From Salvelinus alpinus (Eukaryota > Chordata > Actinopteri > Salmoniformes > Salmonidae), in contig NC_092100.1 of assembly GCF_045679555.1 (NCBI RefSeq), positions 35,674,106 to 35,738,105 of the forward strand: a DNA stretch of 64,000 nucleotides, written 5' to 3'. How positions within the stretch are numbered: the stretch's first letter is position 1; the number at the start of each line of letters is the position of its first letter. A program made the position numbers and the translations under genes. This document shows, one piece after another, positions 31,113 to 43,108 of the stretch. Below the pieces are notes generated by a model. It had not been told where the DNA came from. It did not search any database and saw only the letters and a program-made list of their open reading frames with translations.

Positions 31113-31984
31113 AACTGAACCGAAAAACCAGCTTCTGTGGTTAAAACTGGCCTATGTAGCATCAATATTAATCAGAAACATTTATTATAGTGTCAAAATT
31201 GACTACAAAGTGTAAGATTTGGTCATAAAGTCAGTATCGTCCAAAACAGAGATTTGCGACATGTACGGATGTAACAGTTTTCCTTGGGTTGGGTTTATTT
31301 TAATCCAGTTCACAGCTTGCAGCACCCAAGTAATAAATCATTCTGAGCACAGGTGCACGCGACCGTTCGTAATGCCCAACTAAACACCTGGGTGTGGAAC
31401 GCAATATGACCGTGGTAAATTTGGTTTCATTTTGGATATCCATATTTGGCTAGTTAGGGACCATCAGTAAATTATACAAGGTACATGAGAAAATATGTTT
31501 TAATTTGAATAGCTCCAAATTGTAATGATTAAAAAAATTCAAACCCACTATTGAAAGCATCAAATGAGAAAAAAAAAAAAAAACGGTATGCAACATGAAA
31601 ATCTTGTCCCATTTACATTGTGTAATTCATTGACTGTACCTAACTAACACCACAAAGATAGGCAATCCAAAGTTAAATCAACTTTGCCAAGGTCGTACCG
31701 GCCGGCTGAAGCTAATTGGTGAAAGAAGTTGGCTAGATTGCTAGCTAGCCCAGGCTACTTCCAGACACATGACCTGGTTTGCTATGTAGAAGGGTGAATG
31801 ACTCTAACTGTGTACTGTTTTGGCAGAGTGAATGTGCAAACACTTCCCACGTGCGAACTCACACAAGAGACACCCGCATCAAAGTACGCCTCCAAGACAC
31901 ACAATTGATTTCAGTCACATTTCCTAATGAGGAGGAGTGAAACCGATGCTAAACCAGTCAGTTCAGCCCCCTTTAATGGGAAAC
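31113..31984. other. unassigned region
   Basis: AT-rich with an A14-like tract at about 31570 and several AGCTAG motifs near 31740. No gene or element supported. Confidence 0.4.
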
Positions 31985-32002
31985 ACTGTAAATGCTGTGT
32001 AA

Positions 32003-32047
<45 letters not shown>

Positions 32048-32184
32048 TAGATAGAGATTTGGTAAACCCTGTAGCATCGTTGGCAGTGAACACTAGTCCT
32101 CTGACTGAGTCTACAAGGTCACCAGCAGTCAGCCTGAATCAGATCAGTGGGAGAGAGATTACAGAGCATATACCCTAGGGGAAA

Positions 32185-32242
<58 letters not shown>
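31985..32242. repeat. CA, GA and GATA microsatellite cluster
   Basis: A CACACACA tract followed by (GA)n (about 32014-32043), TAGA tetramers (32043-32056), then after unique sequence a long (CA)n at about 32189-32240. Confidence 0.92.
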
Positions 32243-32251
32243 AAGAGATAC

Positions 32252-32350
32252 AGAACCAGTCAAAAGTTTGGACAAACCTACTCATTCCAGGGTTTTTCTT
32301 TATTTTTACTATTTTCTACATTGTAGAATAATAGTGAAGACATCAAAACT
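32252..32350. mobile_element. Tc1 family C end fragment
   Basis: After TA-like sequence, the end CAGAACCAGTCAAAAGTTTG followed by CTACTCATTCCAGGG is the terminal repeat of a Tc1 family seen also at 50749 and 53419. It is cut off by the family D element. Only the TIR remains. Confidence 0.75.
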
Positions 32351-32353
32351 GTA

Positions 32354-33836
32354 AAGGAAACGTCCCTTTTCAGGACCCTGTCTTTCAAAGATAATTCGTA
32401 AAACTTCAAATAACCTCACAGATCTTCATTGTCAAGGGTTTGAACACTGTTTCCCATGCTTGTTCAATGAACCATAAACAATGAATGAACATGCACATGT
32501 GGAACGGTCATTGAGACACTAACAGCTTACAGACGGTAGGCAATTAAGGTCACAGTTATGAAAACTTAGGACACTAAAGAGGCCTTTCTGCTGACTTTGA
32601 AAAACACCAAAAGAAAGATGCCCATCATCTGCGTGAATGTACCTTAGGCATGCTGCAAGGAGGCATGAGGACTGCAGATGTGGCCAGGGCAATAAATTGC
32701 AATGTCCGTATTATGAGACGCCTAAGACAGCATTACAGGGTGACAGGACGGACAGCTGATCGTCCGCGCAGTGGTAGACCATGTGTAACCACACCTGCAC
32801 AGGATCGGTACATCCGAATATCACACCTGCGGGACAGGTACAGGATAGCTACTACAACTGCCTGAGTTACACCAGGAACGCACAATCCCTCCATCAGTGC
32901 TCAGACTGTCCGCAATAGGCTGAGAGAGGCTGGACTGAGGGCTTGTAGGCCTGTTGTAAGGCAGGTCCTCAAAATAAATCACAGGCAACAACGTCTCCTA
33001 TGGGCACAAACCCACCGTCGCTGGACCAGAGAGAACTGGGAAAAACTGCTCTTCACTGACGAGTCACGGTTTTGTCTCACCAGGGGTGATGGTCGGATTC
33101 GCGTTTATCGTCGAAGGAATGAACATTACACCGAGGCCTGTACTCTGGAGAGGGATCGATTTGGAGGTGGAGGGTCCATCATGGTCTGGGGCGGTGGATC
33201 ACAGCATCATCGGACTGAGCTTGTTGTCATTGCAGGCAATCTCAATGCTGTGCTTTACAGAAAAGACATCCTCCTCCCTCATGTGGTACCTCATGTGGTA
33301 CCCTTCCTGCAGGCTCATCCTGACATGACCCTTCAGTATGACAATGCCACCAGTCATACTGCTCGTTCTGTGCGTGATTTCCTGAAAGACAAGAATGTCA
33401 GTGTTCTGCCATGGCCAGCGAAGAGTCCGGATATCAATCCCATTGAGCTCGTCTGGGTTCTGTTGGATCGGAGGGTGAGGGCTAGGGCCATTCCCCCCTG
33501 AAATGTCTGGGAACTTGCAGGTGCCTTGGTAGAAGAGCGCGGTAACATCTCACAGCAAGAACTGGCACATCTGGTGCAGTCCATGAGGAGGAGATGCAAT
33601 GCAGTACTTAATGCAGCTGGTGGCCACACCAGACACTGACTATTACTTTTGATTTTGACCCCCCTTTGTTCAGGGACACATTATTCCATTTATGTTAGTC
33701 ACATGTCTGTGGAACTTGCTCAGTTTATGTCTCAGTTGTTGAATCTTGTTATGTTCATACAATTACTTACATATATTAAGCATGCTGAAAATAAACACAT
33801 TCGACAGTGAGAGGACATTTCTTTTTTTGCTGAGTT
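32354..33836 (+). mobile_element. Tc1-like element, family D, copy 2
   Basis: The right end CTTTTTTTGCTGAGTT is followed by TA. The left terminal bases are lost (begins AAGGAAACGTCCCTTTTCAG), where the family C fragment abuts. Sequence matches copy 1 over most of its length apart from the solo LTR. Transposase on the plus strand. Confidence 0.9.
32617..33639 (+). pseudogene. Tc1 transposase (family D copy 2)
   Basis: The start ATG (32617) is followed by a frameshift. The helix-turn-helix part is open from 32650 (MLQGGMRTADVARAINCN, RLRQHYRVTGRTADRPRSGR) to a TGA at about 32863-32865, which looks like CGA to TGA decay. The middle contains the LFTDESRFCL motif in a frame ending near 33085. The third part (33181-33501) has MVWGGGSQHH, LQYDNATSHTARS and SPDINPIELVW before a TGA at about 33499. 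A short duplication (LPHVVPHVVP, near 33280-33303) is present. At least three disabling changes; not functional. Confidence 0.88.
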
Positions 33837-34228
33837 TATATATCACCACAGAAACCATGAAACCACTATCTTATACTAATATATCGGGGGGGGGGGGGGT
33901 AGAACGAGACGACCAGAATGAAATAGAGGGAAGAAAATGAGGAGAGAGATCTTCAAAGAGTGTTCTTAATCAACTAACCTAATAACTATTTCATGTGTGC
34001 TGCTAGAAGTAATTTAGTTGTCTCTCACAATATATGTAGACATTAGGGAATTCTTTGGAGGTTAGAGACTTGCAGGTGAAACTAAGGATAAATCATAATG
34101 TGTGTAGATTATCAGGGCCCTAATGTCTTAACATTTTACCTTAATGTCCTGAAAAGGTAGGAAAACAATAACTTTTTTTTTTTCAGGTCCTGAATTTGTT
34201 CAAATGCTATTATAAGCTTAAGGGTTAG
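33837..34228. other. unassigned, includes a G tract
   Basis: A run of about 14 G follows ATATC near 33886-33899. The remainder is AT-rich. The end (AATGTCCTGAAAAGGTAGGAAA) pairs loosely with TTTTCCTACCTTATCAGGACC after the TG tract, forming arms around the microsatellite. Confidence 0.45.
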
Positions 34229-35080
<852 letters not shown>

Positions 35081-35231
35081 CCAATAATATTGGAGAAAAG
35101 TTGTACGTTAAATTGTGACGTGTCATGACGTAACGTACGGCATGCATTATGAAACTGATTCTGTGCCATACTGCCTCTTTCCACCAGGTGCAGCACTTCT
35201 CTCGCAGATTAAAAACAAGAAATTATCAACG
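35081..35231 (+). promoter_or_regulatory. promoter-like cluster with a 44-nt exon-like segment
   Basis: In order: the palindrome CCAATAATATTGG (35081-35093), two CRE-like cores in TGACGTGTCATGACGTAA (35116-35133), a pyrimidine-rich acceptor CTGCCTCTTTCCACCAG (ending 35187), a 44-nt segment, and a donor ACG|GTGAGTG (35231/35232). It lies 1.7 kb upstream of the piggyBac remnant on the same strand and might be its old leader region, or part of an unrelated repeat. Confidence 0.3.
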
Positions 35232-36096
35232 GTGAGTGTAATGGTGATTGTAAAGTTAATTACTCGTGAGTTCATCAATAGTTCATTCAATCAATTGTTC
35301 ATTTTTTGCGTAATCACTGCGAGCCATCATGACTCAAAAACCGTGACAGCCGCAATTTTATTGTGAAGATACATTTTACATTGCCCTAAAAACACTATTT
35401 CAAATTCGACACAAACCTTCAAATAGGTATGTAATGAGACATTAAACTCTTTATAGTGTTTTATTCACATTTTTAGATAAGTTGTACAGTTGGACAAATC
35501 GGGTGAAAAAAGCAGTTTCCCCACACGACATATCTCCCCTTTTCACTATCACGCAGAGGCTTTCACTTCCCCACCCACCATTTTCAAAAAGCCTCATTGC
35601 CTTCTTCAATCATGCAGAGACGGGCAGCATGAAGGTCTCGTCATTGATTTTGCTGGAAAGACGAGAAATTGTGCTTTACAATGGTATTCATATGACAGTT
35701 GACCAGGAACTATTACATTTTTTGGGCTGCAAAAATAAGGTCAAATGTACGGAACAGTGCGATATTTAAAAGTGCATAGGCTCTCGTTAATCAGCTAACT
35801 AGTGTAATTCATATGGAAACAGCCCAAGCTGCTTGCTATAGCTAGCTAGCAAGCTAGTTAGTCTGTCCAGCAAGAATAGTTGTGTGTAGCTGTAAATTTG
35901 ACCTGAAGCGTCAACCTTAGCTGTCACTTTCACTAGCTAGCTATACAGACAGCTAACTAGCCACCAAAATGAAGGCAAGAGTCATTTGTGTTAATCTTTT
36001 GGGCTTAGGTTATGGTTTGTCATGTTTGCTAGGTGCAGATATTCATAGGCTATACATTTTCCTCATTTTCCTATTATTTGACAGCTTAGCTGTCAT
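35232..36096. other. unassigned region
   Basis: A plus-strand frame at 35482-35769 (95 codons) is open but has no recognised domain. AGCTAGCTAGC-type strings lie near 35840-35945. No element ends found. Confidence 0.35.
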
Positions 36097-36101
36097 GTTA
36101 G

Positions 36102-36415
36102 TGTAAGGACCGATTCTGGAGAAGCAGGTACGGGGAGTCAAACATTTAATCAGGAACAGACATGAAACAAGCCAGGAACAGCATCAACACACAAGGACAT
36201 ATGACAATCAATGCTGAAGCAGGTAACAAAGCGGGGGAACAGACAGATATAGGGGAGGTAATGACAGAGGTGATTGAGTCCAGGTGAGTCCAATAATCGC
36301 TGATGTGCGTGACGGGGGAAGGCAGGTGTGCATAATGATGGTTGCAAGAGTGCGTAATGCTGGGGAGCCTGGCGCCCTCGAGAGCTAGGGGGGAGGAGCG
36401 GGAGCAAGCGTGACA
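36102..36415 (-). repeat. solo LTR with 5-bp target duplication
   Basis: Minus-strand start TGTCACGCTTGCTCCC and end GAATCGGTCCTTACA, flanked by GTTAG (36097-36101 and 36416-36420). ATTAAA near the end may be its polyadenylation signal. It is a different LTR family from those at 26430, 29024 and 42574. Confidence 0.92.
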
Positions 36416-36420
36416 GTTAG

Positions 36421-36900
36421 GGCAGAGGCCTGCTCAGTGGAGCTCATATGATGAGTTAAATATTTGTTTACATAGCCAGCTAACAAGTTGCTTGTTTTGT
36501 CCTGTTTCTACCAATGCAATTCATTTGGAAACTTTCCCAGCTTCGTTAACATTGGCAAATGCTGTAGTTAGTCTGAGAGGCAAGAAAGCAAGAGTTGATT
36601 GGAGGAGAGAGAGTGTGTGTGTGAGTGTGTGTGGAATGGGAGACGTGTAACTGTATCACACAATTTATAGAAACCTTTTATTAGGAAGAGCGTATGTGTA
36701 AGGTTGAGAAAAGTATTATATTCCTGACTACAATTGTATCCTGTTTGTTGCTGTTCTCCTCTCCCTCTGTTACTTAACGTCAGTGAAAGCTAAGAAAATG
36801 ATGGGGAGAGTCAGGGCCCAGCAGCAAAAGGCAGGGAGGAAGAGGAGTTAGAGATGATTGGAGGGATAGATACGGAGCAAGAGGAGTGGAGGGAGAGAGA
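36421..36900. other. unassigned, GA-rich toward the right
   Basis: Includes GAGAGAGTGTGTGTG (about 36605-36630). It may be degenerate upstream part of the piggyBac gene, but I could not read transposase motifs in it. Confidence 0.35.
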
Positions 36901-37291
36901 ATGGGCGGCGTTGACCATCTTAACCAACTGAGGAGCTATTACAATGTTGGATGCACAGGCACAAAATGGTAGAAGTATGTGTTTTGGGGGACCAAGTAAA
37001 GTCCCCTTTCCAGAAACCGCAGGCACTGGTCCCTGAAGGCATTCAAAATACAGCTAGTGCATTCACTTTGTGATATGGCTACAGTGCCAGGAAGAGGGGA
37101 ACCAGGACTGTGGCACCAGTGCGTGGACCGAGTAGTTTCATTTGAAAGCAAGAGAGTTTGTGGTGTGCATCCGGAGAGGACGCAGGGCAAATAGTGGGAG
37201 ATGTGTAGAAACCTCCTTTGGGTGCTCTACGTGTTCTGTGCCCCTTTGCAGGATGGGGCCGTGCTTCCAGAAGTTCCATGACATGTTGTAG
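36901..37291 (+). pseudogene. piggyBac transposase C-terminal remnant
   Basis: The plus strand reads MGGVDHLNQLRSYYNVG, the typical piggyBac motif (GGVD..DQ..SYY), then a KW pair and KYVFWG. After a stop it reads RNRRHWSLKAFKIQLVHSLC. It finishes with CSVPLCRMGPCFQKFHDML and a TAG at 37289-37291, the Cys-rich C-terminal tail of these proteins. Stops interrupt at about 36961 and 36992, a TAG follows QGK near 37190, and some Cys positions of the tail need a frame change. The N-terminal two thirds, with most catalytic Asp residues, is missing. PiggyBac proteins integrate at TTAA. No paired TTAA ends were found. Confidence 0.78.
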
Positions 37292-37580
37292 GCTAAACGC
37301 AAACACTAAAGTGACAGTGTGAAACATGAATTTGTTCTACAAAGCTTTTTGAACAGTTGTGTTGTATATCTTTTCTTTATCTCTAATACTTGTTGCAGTC
37401 ACAGAATTGTCAAAGTAGCCTACTATGTCAACATTGTGTGTCAGGCCTAGTCTGTACAAAATCTAATTGAGAGAGGTTTACATTTTGAAATAGTCTGTGA
37501 ATAGTTGTTTGCATTTTTACAGAAGTAAGAATCGTTGTCAATCAAGTATCCTACTTTGTGTGTAATGAATACTCAAGGAG
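37292..37580. other. unassigned spacer
   Basis: AT-rich; no feature seen. Confidence 0.4.
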
Positions 37581-37800
37581 AAAGAGGTGTAGATTCACTC
37601 GCAGAGTGCGGCAGATGTTTATTAAGCCTTCGCAGAAGGCAGGAATCGTGGTCGCAGGCAATGGTCAAACACGGGTAGGCAGTCAAAAACAAACAATACC
37701 TCACAACCATACAAACAGAAACAACTGAACTAAATAGGGAGCTGATGAGACCAGGTGAGAAACGAACACAGGTGAAAAAAATGAAAGACAGGGCTACGTT
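37581..37800 (-). repeat. LTR-derived fragment
   Basis: GTGCGGCAGATGTTTATTAA, followed by a block like GGTCGCAGGCAATGGTCAAA and GGCAGTCAAAAACAAACAAT, resembles the end of a salmonid gypsy LTR and its leader, in minus orientation. Termini and a target duplication were not found. Confidence 0.45.
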
Positions 37801-38879
37801 CCAGAACACAAAGAAACAGGGCTATGTTCAAGAACACAAAGAAAAAGAACACAAGGTTGATCAAGAAAAGAAAGGCAGAACTTTAGCGTGGTCACAATTT
37901 GGATAATTTTTAAATATGTATATGTAAAAAAATATTTATAAGTATAATATATTATACTTGGTATATTTTGAGTGAGCAATTTAGTCAAATTGTCTACAAT
38001 TTAAATACTTGAGGGTTTTTTGTTGTTCAGTGTTAATCGTTGGCACTAAGTGTCTACACAATGGAAGACAACATTTGTGTTATTCATATTGACATGAATA
38101 TGGTGTCATATTAAAGAAGAGGTTGTGCTCTTTAAAACTAAGTTGACTTGTAATTGTCGTTTGTTCTTTGTTCTTGAGCAATGTCTGTTTGTTTGGAATG
38201 TGTCATAAAATGTGCTTTATTTTGATAATTCTCAGTGATCTACAGCAGCATTCTAGAAATATATTGGGGTTTAAAGTGTTAAGGTTAGGGTTAGGGGTTA
38301 GGGAAAATAGCATTTTGAATGGAAATACATTTTTATCCCCAAAAAGTCCTAAAATTCACAAAAACAAAGCTGTGTGTGTGTGTGTGTGTGTTCCTGGCCT
38401 CAGATACTAAGCGCTAGACCCAGTGGCAGGCAGCACACTGCTTAATAGGTGCTACCTTGTGAAGGAAATCACATTCTTTCCTGAGCCACACACACACACT
38501 GCTCCTGGCCCCAGTTGTCCTCCAGGCCAGGTTTAAATTGGATTGGGCCTTAAACCTGATCATGGCACTTTAGATCACCATTGATGCTATTGTCAGGTCT
38601 TACCTGCTTATGACAGTGGGACAAACACACAATCTCTGCTATCTCTCAACCTACCTGCACGTATACATCAAAACCATTTACCCTCCTAAGGGTCACATGA
38701 GTTTGCACACACACGCGCTTGTGCATGCACATACACACAACTCAGTAATACCTCACACAATTCCTACAAAAGCCTTTGGAGGCCGTAGGTAAACCATTAG
38801 TATTTGGTTTAGGATCATGTTAGTGTTTGCTGCAAAGCTGTTGTCACCCCTGAGCAGTGGAGCAGTGTTTTGTGGTATT
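37801..38879. other. unassigned, short simple repeats
   Basis: The sentence-like repeats GTTCCAGAACACAAAGAAA and GTTCAAGAACACAAAGAAA (37798-37850) are a tandem pair. GGTTAGGGTTAGGGGTTAGGG (telomere-like) is at 38282-38302, and a short (TG)n at 38371-38390. No gene. Confidence 0.45.
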
Positions 38880-39191
38880 TCACAGTGATCAACCTGCCAG
38901 ACAGTGATGGGTTGCGAGGGGCTGGGCAGGGGGGTGGGGGGATAGGGGAGAGTTACTCTGAACTGGGCGACTTCAACCTCCCGCCATCGATTTATTTCTT
39001 TCCACCTCTTTCTTTCCAATCCTTTCCTCTTTGGACCTCTCCCTTTCCCAGTCACCTCCCACTTACAATGCAGGTAATGCACTTGACCTCATCTTTACTA
39101 GATGCTGTTCGCCTACTAAACTCACTGCAAACCCCCTCCAGGTCTCTTATCACTACTTTGTTTTCTTTTCTGTCTCCCTCTCATCCACCCT

Positions 39192-39371
39192 ACCCACTCA
39201 GCCCCTATCCACTCAGCCCCTACCCACTCAGCCCCTATCCACTCAGCCCCTACCCACTCAGCCCCTACCCACTCAGCCCCTACCCACTCAGCCCCTACCC
39301 ACTCAGCCCCTACCCACTCAGCCCCTACCCACTCAGCCCCTACCCACTCAGCGCCTACCCACTCAGCACCT
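39192..39371. repeat. 15-bp minisatellite, 12 copies, in the LINE linker
   Basis: The unit is CCACTCAGCCCCTAC (variants ...CTAT, ...GCGCC, ...GCACC at the last two copies). It adds 5 residues per unit (YPLSP or PLPTQ depending on frame), so its length does not break the frame. Confidence 0.95.
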
Positions 39372-39649
39372 ATTCAAATGGTGTGCCGTTACAATTTTCT
39401 CTCTCTCTCTCTCCCACTACTCTCTTCTCTTCTATCCTTTCATCTCTCCCTTCTGCTAAATCCTTCTTTCTCCTGTCTCCTGATTCTGCCTCTTAGACAC
39501 TACCCTCCTCCCTTTCCGTATCCTATGACTCTCACTGTACCCTTTCCCCCCGGCCTGCTCTAGCCTCCCCTCTTGCTCAGTGGCTGAGTGACACATACGA
39601 GATCACAGAAAAGGGCTGTGGGCAGCTGAGTGAAAATGGAGCAAAACTA

Positions 39650-40420
39650 AACTTCCGGAGGACCTATCATCCTTTCACTACCTCCTCTCTACCTTTTCTT
39701 CCTCTGTATCTGCTGCTAAAGCCACTTTCAATCACTTTACATTTCAAGATTCTGCCTCTAACCCTAGGAAACACTTTCCCACCTTCTCTTCCCTCCTTAA
39801 TGCTCCACCTCCCTCCCACCTCTCTGCGGACAACTTTGTCAACCACTTTCAAAAAATAGTTGATGACATCCGCTCCTCATTCACTTAGTTTATTGTGTCC
39901 ACTGGTCCCACCCACACAGAACTACCCTACGCCATGACCTCTTTCTCCATTCTCTCTCCAGATGAAATCCTGCGACTAGCTTTTGTCAACCTGCCCGCTC
40001 AACCCCATCCCCTCCTCTCTTCTCCAGACCATCTCTAGAGACCTTCCCCCATTCCTCATCAACTCATCCCTAACCACTGCCTGCGTCCCCTCGGACTTCA
40101 AAATGGCCAGAGTTGCTCCCCTGCCCAAGAAACCAACACTTGACTCCTCTTTCCAAAACACATGAGCATGCTGTCTCTGACCAACTCTCTCGTTATCTCT
40201 CTCAGAACGATCTTCTTGAACCTAACCAATCAGGTTTCAAGACAGGTCACTCAACTGAGACTGCTTTCCTCTGCGTCATGGAGGCTCTCAATACTTCCAA
40301 AGCTGACTCTTTCTCCTCTGTTCTCATCCTCCTAGATCTATGTACTGCCTTTTCTCTCTATACACCAAGTCACTCTGCTCTGTTATATCCTCAAATGGTC
40401 TCTCCTATCATTGCTATGTG
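39650..40420 (+). pseudogene. L2-like reverse transcriptase remnant
   Basis: Contains the conserved start region CPLNPIPSSLLQTISRDLPP, the FLINSSLTTACVPSDFK block and MARVAPLPKKPTLDSSFQN. After a frameshift at about 40163 it continues EHAVSDQLSRYLSQNDLLEP, NQSGFKTGHSTETAFL and VLILLDLCTAF (the first RT Asp motif is usually LLDLSAAFD). The YADDTQ-type box appears out of place at about 40420 as VNDTQLLFSF, so about 300 bp between them is gone. These proteins reverse transcribe LINE RNA. This one is dead. Confidence 0.82.
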
Positions 40421-40620
40421 AATGACACTCAACTACTTTTCTCCTTCCCCCTTCTTACATCCAAGTGGCGACACACATCTTTGTGTGCCTGGCAGAGATC
40501 TCAGCTTGGATGTCGGCCTATCACCTCAAGCTCAACCTCCAAAAGATGCTTCTGCTTTTTCTTCCGGGGAAGGCCTGTCTGCTCCAGACCCTCTCCATAA
40601 CGGTTGACAGGATTGGTTGA

Positions 40621-41205
40621 TTTACAGTTTTTAAGAATACCTTTTATTTTAGATGATTGACGAGAAAAGTATCATCCAACCCATCGGGTATCTCACTGCA
40701 ACCTCAAACTGTATGTCATGTCTTGAAAAATGCAGATGGATATAAAAGTCACATTTACATTGTAATACTTCTGACAGCCAACTTTCTAACTCTGCCATTC
40801 ACTTTTGGACTTTATAACATTCCCAGAAGGATTATTGAGTCATTATTAGTTTTACACTTCAGACATGACTTTGCCGCTGTGCTGTAGAATTAGTTAATTT
40901 TGTTTCTTCTTTCGTAAATTCTATACATTGATTTATATTGGATTAAGAGAACATTTTCATTAACTGGTGTCTCGTTAGTTCCAACATTCCCTCCATCTTG
41001 TGCCAATATTAGTTATCTTTAAGTTTTGGTTCCAATAGTTTATATTTTTTTCTAAGATAGTGTCAGTTGGATAGGCTCTCTGCAAGGTTTTGTATAGTTT
41101 ACCTATCATGGCCAAAACATTTCAAATCGAAATTGTGTGATATAAATTAAGTATTTGACAATATCTACATTTGTCAATCCAAAATTGCTTTTTAAAGCTG
41201 TAATG
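40621..41205. other. unassigned AT-rich region
   Basis: No gene recognised. AT-rich sequence which may belong to the L1-like fragment that follows on the minus strand. Confidence 0.35.
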
Positions 41206-41211
41206 GAAATA

Positions 41212-41375
41212 CCCTGAGCCTGCCTGCCGTTCTGAACCTTACGGACTCTGCCTTGGATTACTGACCTTTGCCTGCCCTTGACCTGTAGTTAGCCTGCCCC
41301 CTGTTTTGTAATACATGTTTGTTATTTCGAACTGTTTGCATCTGGGTCTTATCCTGAGGTCTGATAGTATTCCTG
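41212..41375 (+). repeat. LTR 3'-half fragment
   Basis: GAGCCTGCCTGCCGTTCTGA, TTGGATTACTGACCTTTGCC, then CCCCTGTTTTGTAATACATG and GCATCTGGGTCTTATCCTGA resemble the 3' half of a fish gypsy LTR with a decayed AATAAA. Both ends are truncated. Confidence 0.45.
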
Positions 41376-41399
41376 CTTAATTTCAGTATTTTCTTTCTT

Positions 41400-42000
41400 C
41401 TTGACCTTGTAACGATTTTTTCTAAGATAGAGATACATTTTTCTTTAGTTTTAATTTCTGAATCAGATTTAGCTTTTGCAAAGTATCAGATTATAATTTC
41501 CTTAATGTACGATTTAGAAGCATCCCAAATTATTTTGGGGGTTGTCTTTTCTCTATCCTCTATGTCTACATTTGTAATGGGAGGTTTTTATTTTTTCATT
41601 TACGTATTTAATACATTTCAGGTCCAGAAGATGAGCTCTGTTCATTCTCCAAATGCTGTTGCTAAGTGTATTTTCTATTGGTGTAATTAAGCATTATACT
41701 GGAGAATGACCCGATATCGCTATCCAGTAAATTGTTGCGTGCATTTTTGGATCTAAAAATGTAATTAGTTCTTGAATAGCTTTTCTTACTTTGAGAAAAA
41801 AATGAATATTATTTTGTAGTTGGGAAAAGTAATCTCCTGCTGTCCTGTAAATTATGTGTAGAGATACCATTTCCTTAAATTTGCCTTTTTTTAAAAACTT
41901 TGTCTGTCAATCTTATCAAATGTATGTATTAGGATGCCTACACCTCTGCAGTTACTACAGTAGGTGGCAGTGTAGGCCTCTCCAACCCAGCTCCTCTTAA
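41400..42000 (-). mobile_element. possible L1-like LINE endonuclease-linker fragment
   Basis: The minus strand reads PKIIWDASKSYIKEIII (compare the IWD..K.Y.RG.II motif after the endonuclease of L1-type LINEs) and, upstream, NLLDSDIGSFSSIMLNHTNR, which fits the preceding endonuclease end. Frames are broken. Motif-level evidence only. Confidence 0.42.
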
Positions 42001-42104
42001 AATATTCAAGTTCTGCTTTTTAAAATGTAACTCTGCAGAACCACATCTGCTTATAATATCTTTAAACCATAAGAGTATAATACCTGCCTAAACCGAGGGG
42101 GGTC

Positions 42105-42335
42105 TCATCTATCCATAGATGGGTCATAATAGTTTGTAGGCCAAACTGTTTGGATGCTAGAGACGATTTTGTGAGAAGACACATTTTCGGGATGTCTCAT
42201 GGTCTGACAAACACCACTCTAGCTCTGTTCCCTTTCAAAGCAGATGCGGAAGTTCAACATTGGCTGATGCAGAGGATTGAAATTTATATTTTACAGGGAT
42301 TATTTTGCGGGGGTGAGAACAGCAACTCTAGCAGG
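42105..42335 (+). repeat. dispersed repeat, copy of the 14075-14440 family
   Basis: ATGGGTCATAATAGTTTGTA and GATTTTGTGAGAAGACACAT, then CACTCTAGCTCTGT and GCAGATGCGGAAGTTCAACA, align with the reverse complement of 14250-14425. The right end abuts the Tc1 element. Confidence 0.65.
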
Positions 42336-42573
42336 TTACAGTGCATTCGGAAAGTATTTAGACCCCTTGACTTTTGACATTTTTCTACGTTACAGCCTTA
42401 TTCTAAAATTGATTCAATAGTTTTTCCCCCCCATCAATCTATACACAATACTCCATAACAGGTTTATAGACATTTTTGCAAATATATTTAAAAAAATAAC
42501 AAAACAATATCACATTTACATAAGTATTCAGACCATTTACTCAGTACTTTGTTGAAGCGATTACAGCCTCGAG

Positions 42574-42915
42574 TGTCACGTTTGTCATAAGGAATGGACT
42601 AAGGTGCAGGGTGGTAGGCGTACATTTTCCTTTAATAAATGAACACTGAACAAAAACAACAAACTACCAAAACGAAACGTGAAGCTAACAATAGTGCTGA
42701 CATGCAACTAACCATAGACAAGATCCCACAAAACACAAAGGGGAAATGGCTGCCTAAATATGATCCCCAATCAGAGACAACGATAAACAGCTGCCTCTGA
42801 TTGGGAACCATAACAGGCCAACATAGACACAAAACCACCTAGATGACCCACCCTAGTCACACCCCGACCTAACCAACATAGAGAATAAAAAGCTCTCTAT
42901 GGTCAGGGCGTGACA
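42574..42915 (-). repeat. solo LTR nested in the Tc1 element
   Basis: Minus-strand start TGTCACGCCCTGACC and end ATGACAAACGTGACA, flanked by TCGAG (42569-42573 and 42916-42920). It shares the GCCTCTGATTGGGAACCATA block with the LTRs at 26430 and 29024. The reading frame over it is an artefact. Confidence 0.93.
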
Positions 42916-43108
42916 TCGAGTCTTCTTGGTTATGACGCTACAAGGTTGACACACCTGTATTTAGGGAGTTTCTCCCATTTTTCTCTGGAGATACGCTCAA
43001 TCTCTGTCAGGTTGGATGGGGAGTGTCGCTGCATAGCTATTTTCAGGTACCTCCAGAGATGTTCGATCAGGTTCGAGTCAGGGCTCTGGCTAGGTCACTC
43101 ATGAACAT

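Larger units (their letters stand above)
38880..40620 (+). mobile_element. L2-like LINE, degenerate
   Basis: Plus-strand frames give, in order: GDFNLPPS (endonuclease, about 38968), NAGNALDLIFTRCCSPTKL (about 39070-39125), a 12-copy minisatellite, a linker segment (LLPSFHYLLSTFSS-like, 39650-39720; ADNFVNHFQKIVDDIRSSFT, 39830-39885), and the reverse transcriptase N-terminal part. The RT stops at about 40350 and the rest is rearranged. The 3' part of a similar LINE is at 44860-45440. Confidence 0.82.

Noticed and set aside
38282..38302. Interstitial telomere (GGTTAGGGTTAGGGG)
   Set aside because: Only about three imperfect units, similar to strings near 34515; too short to call.
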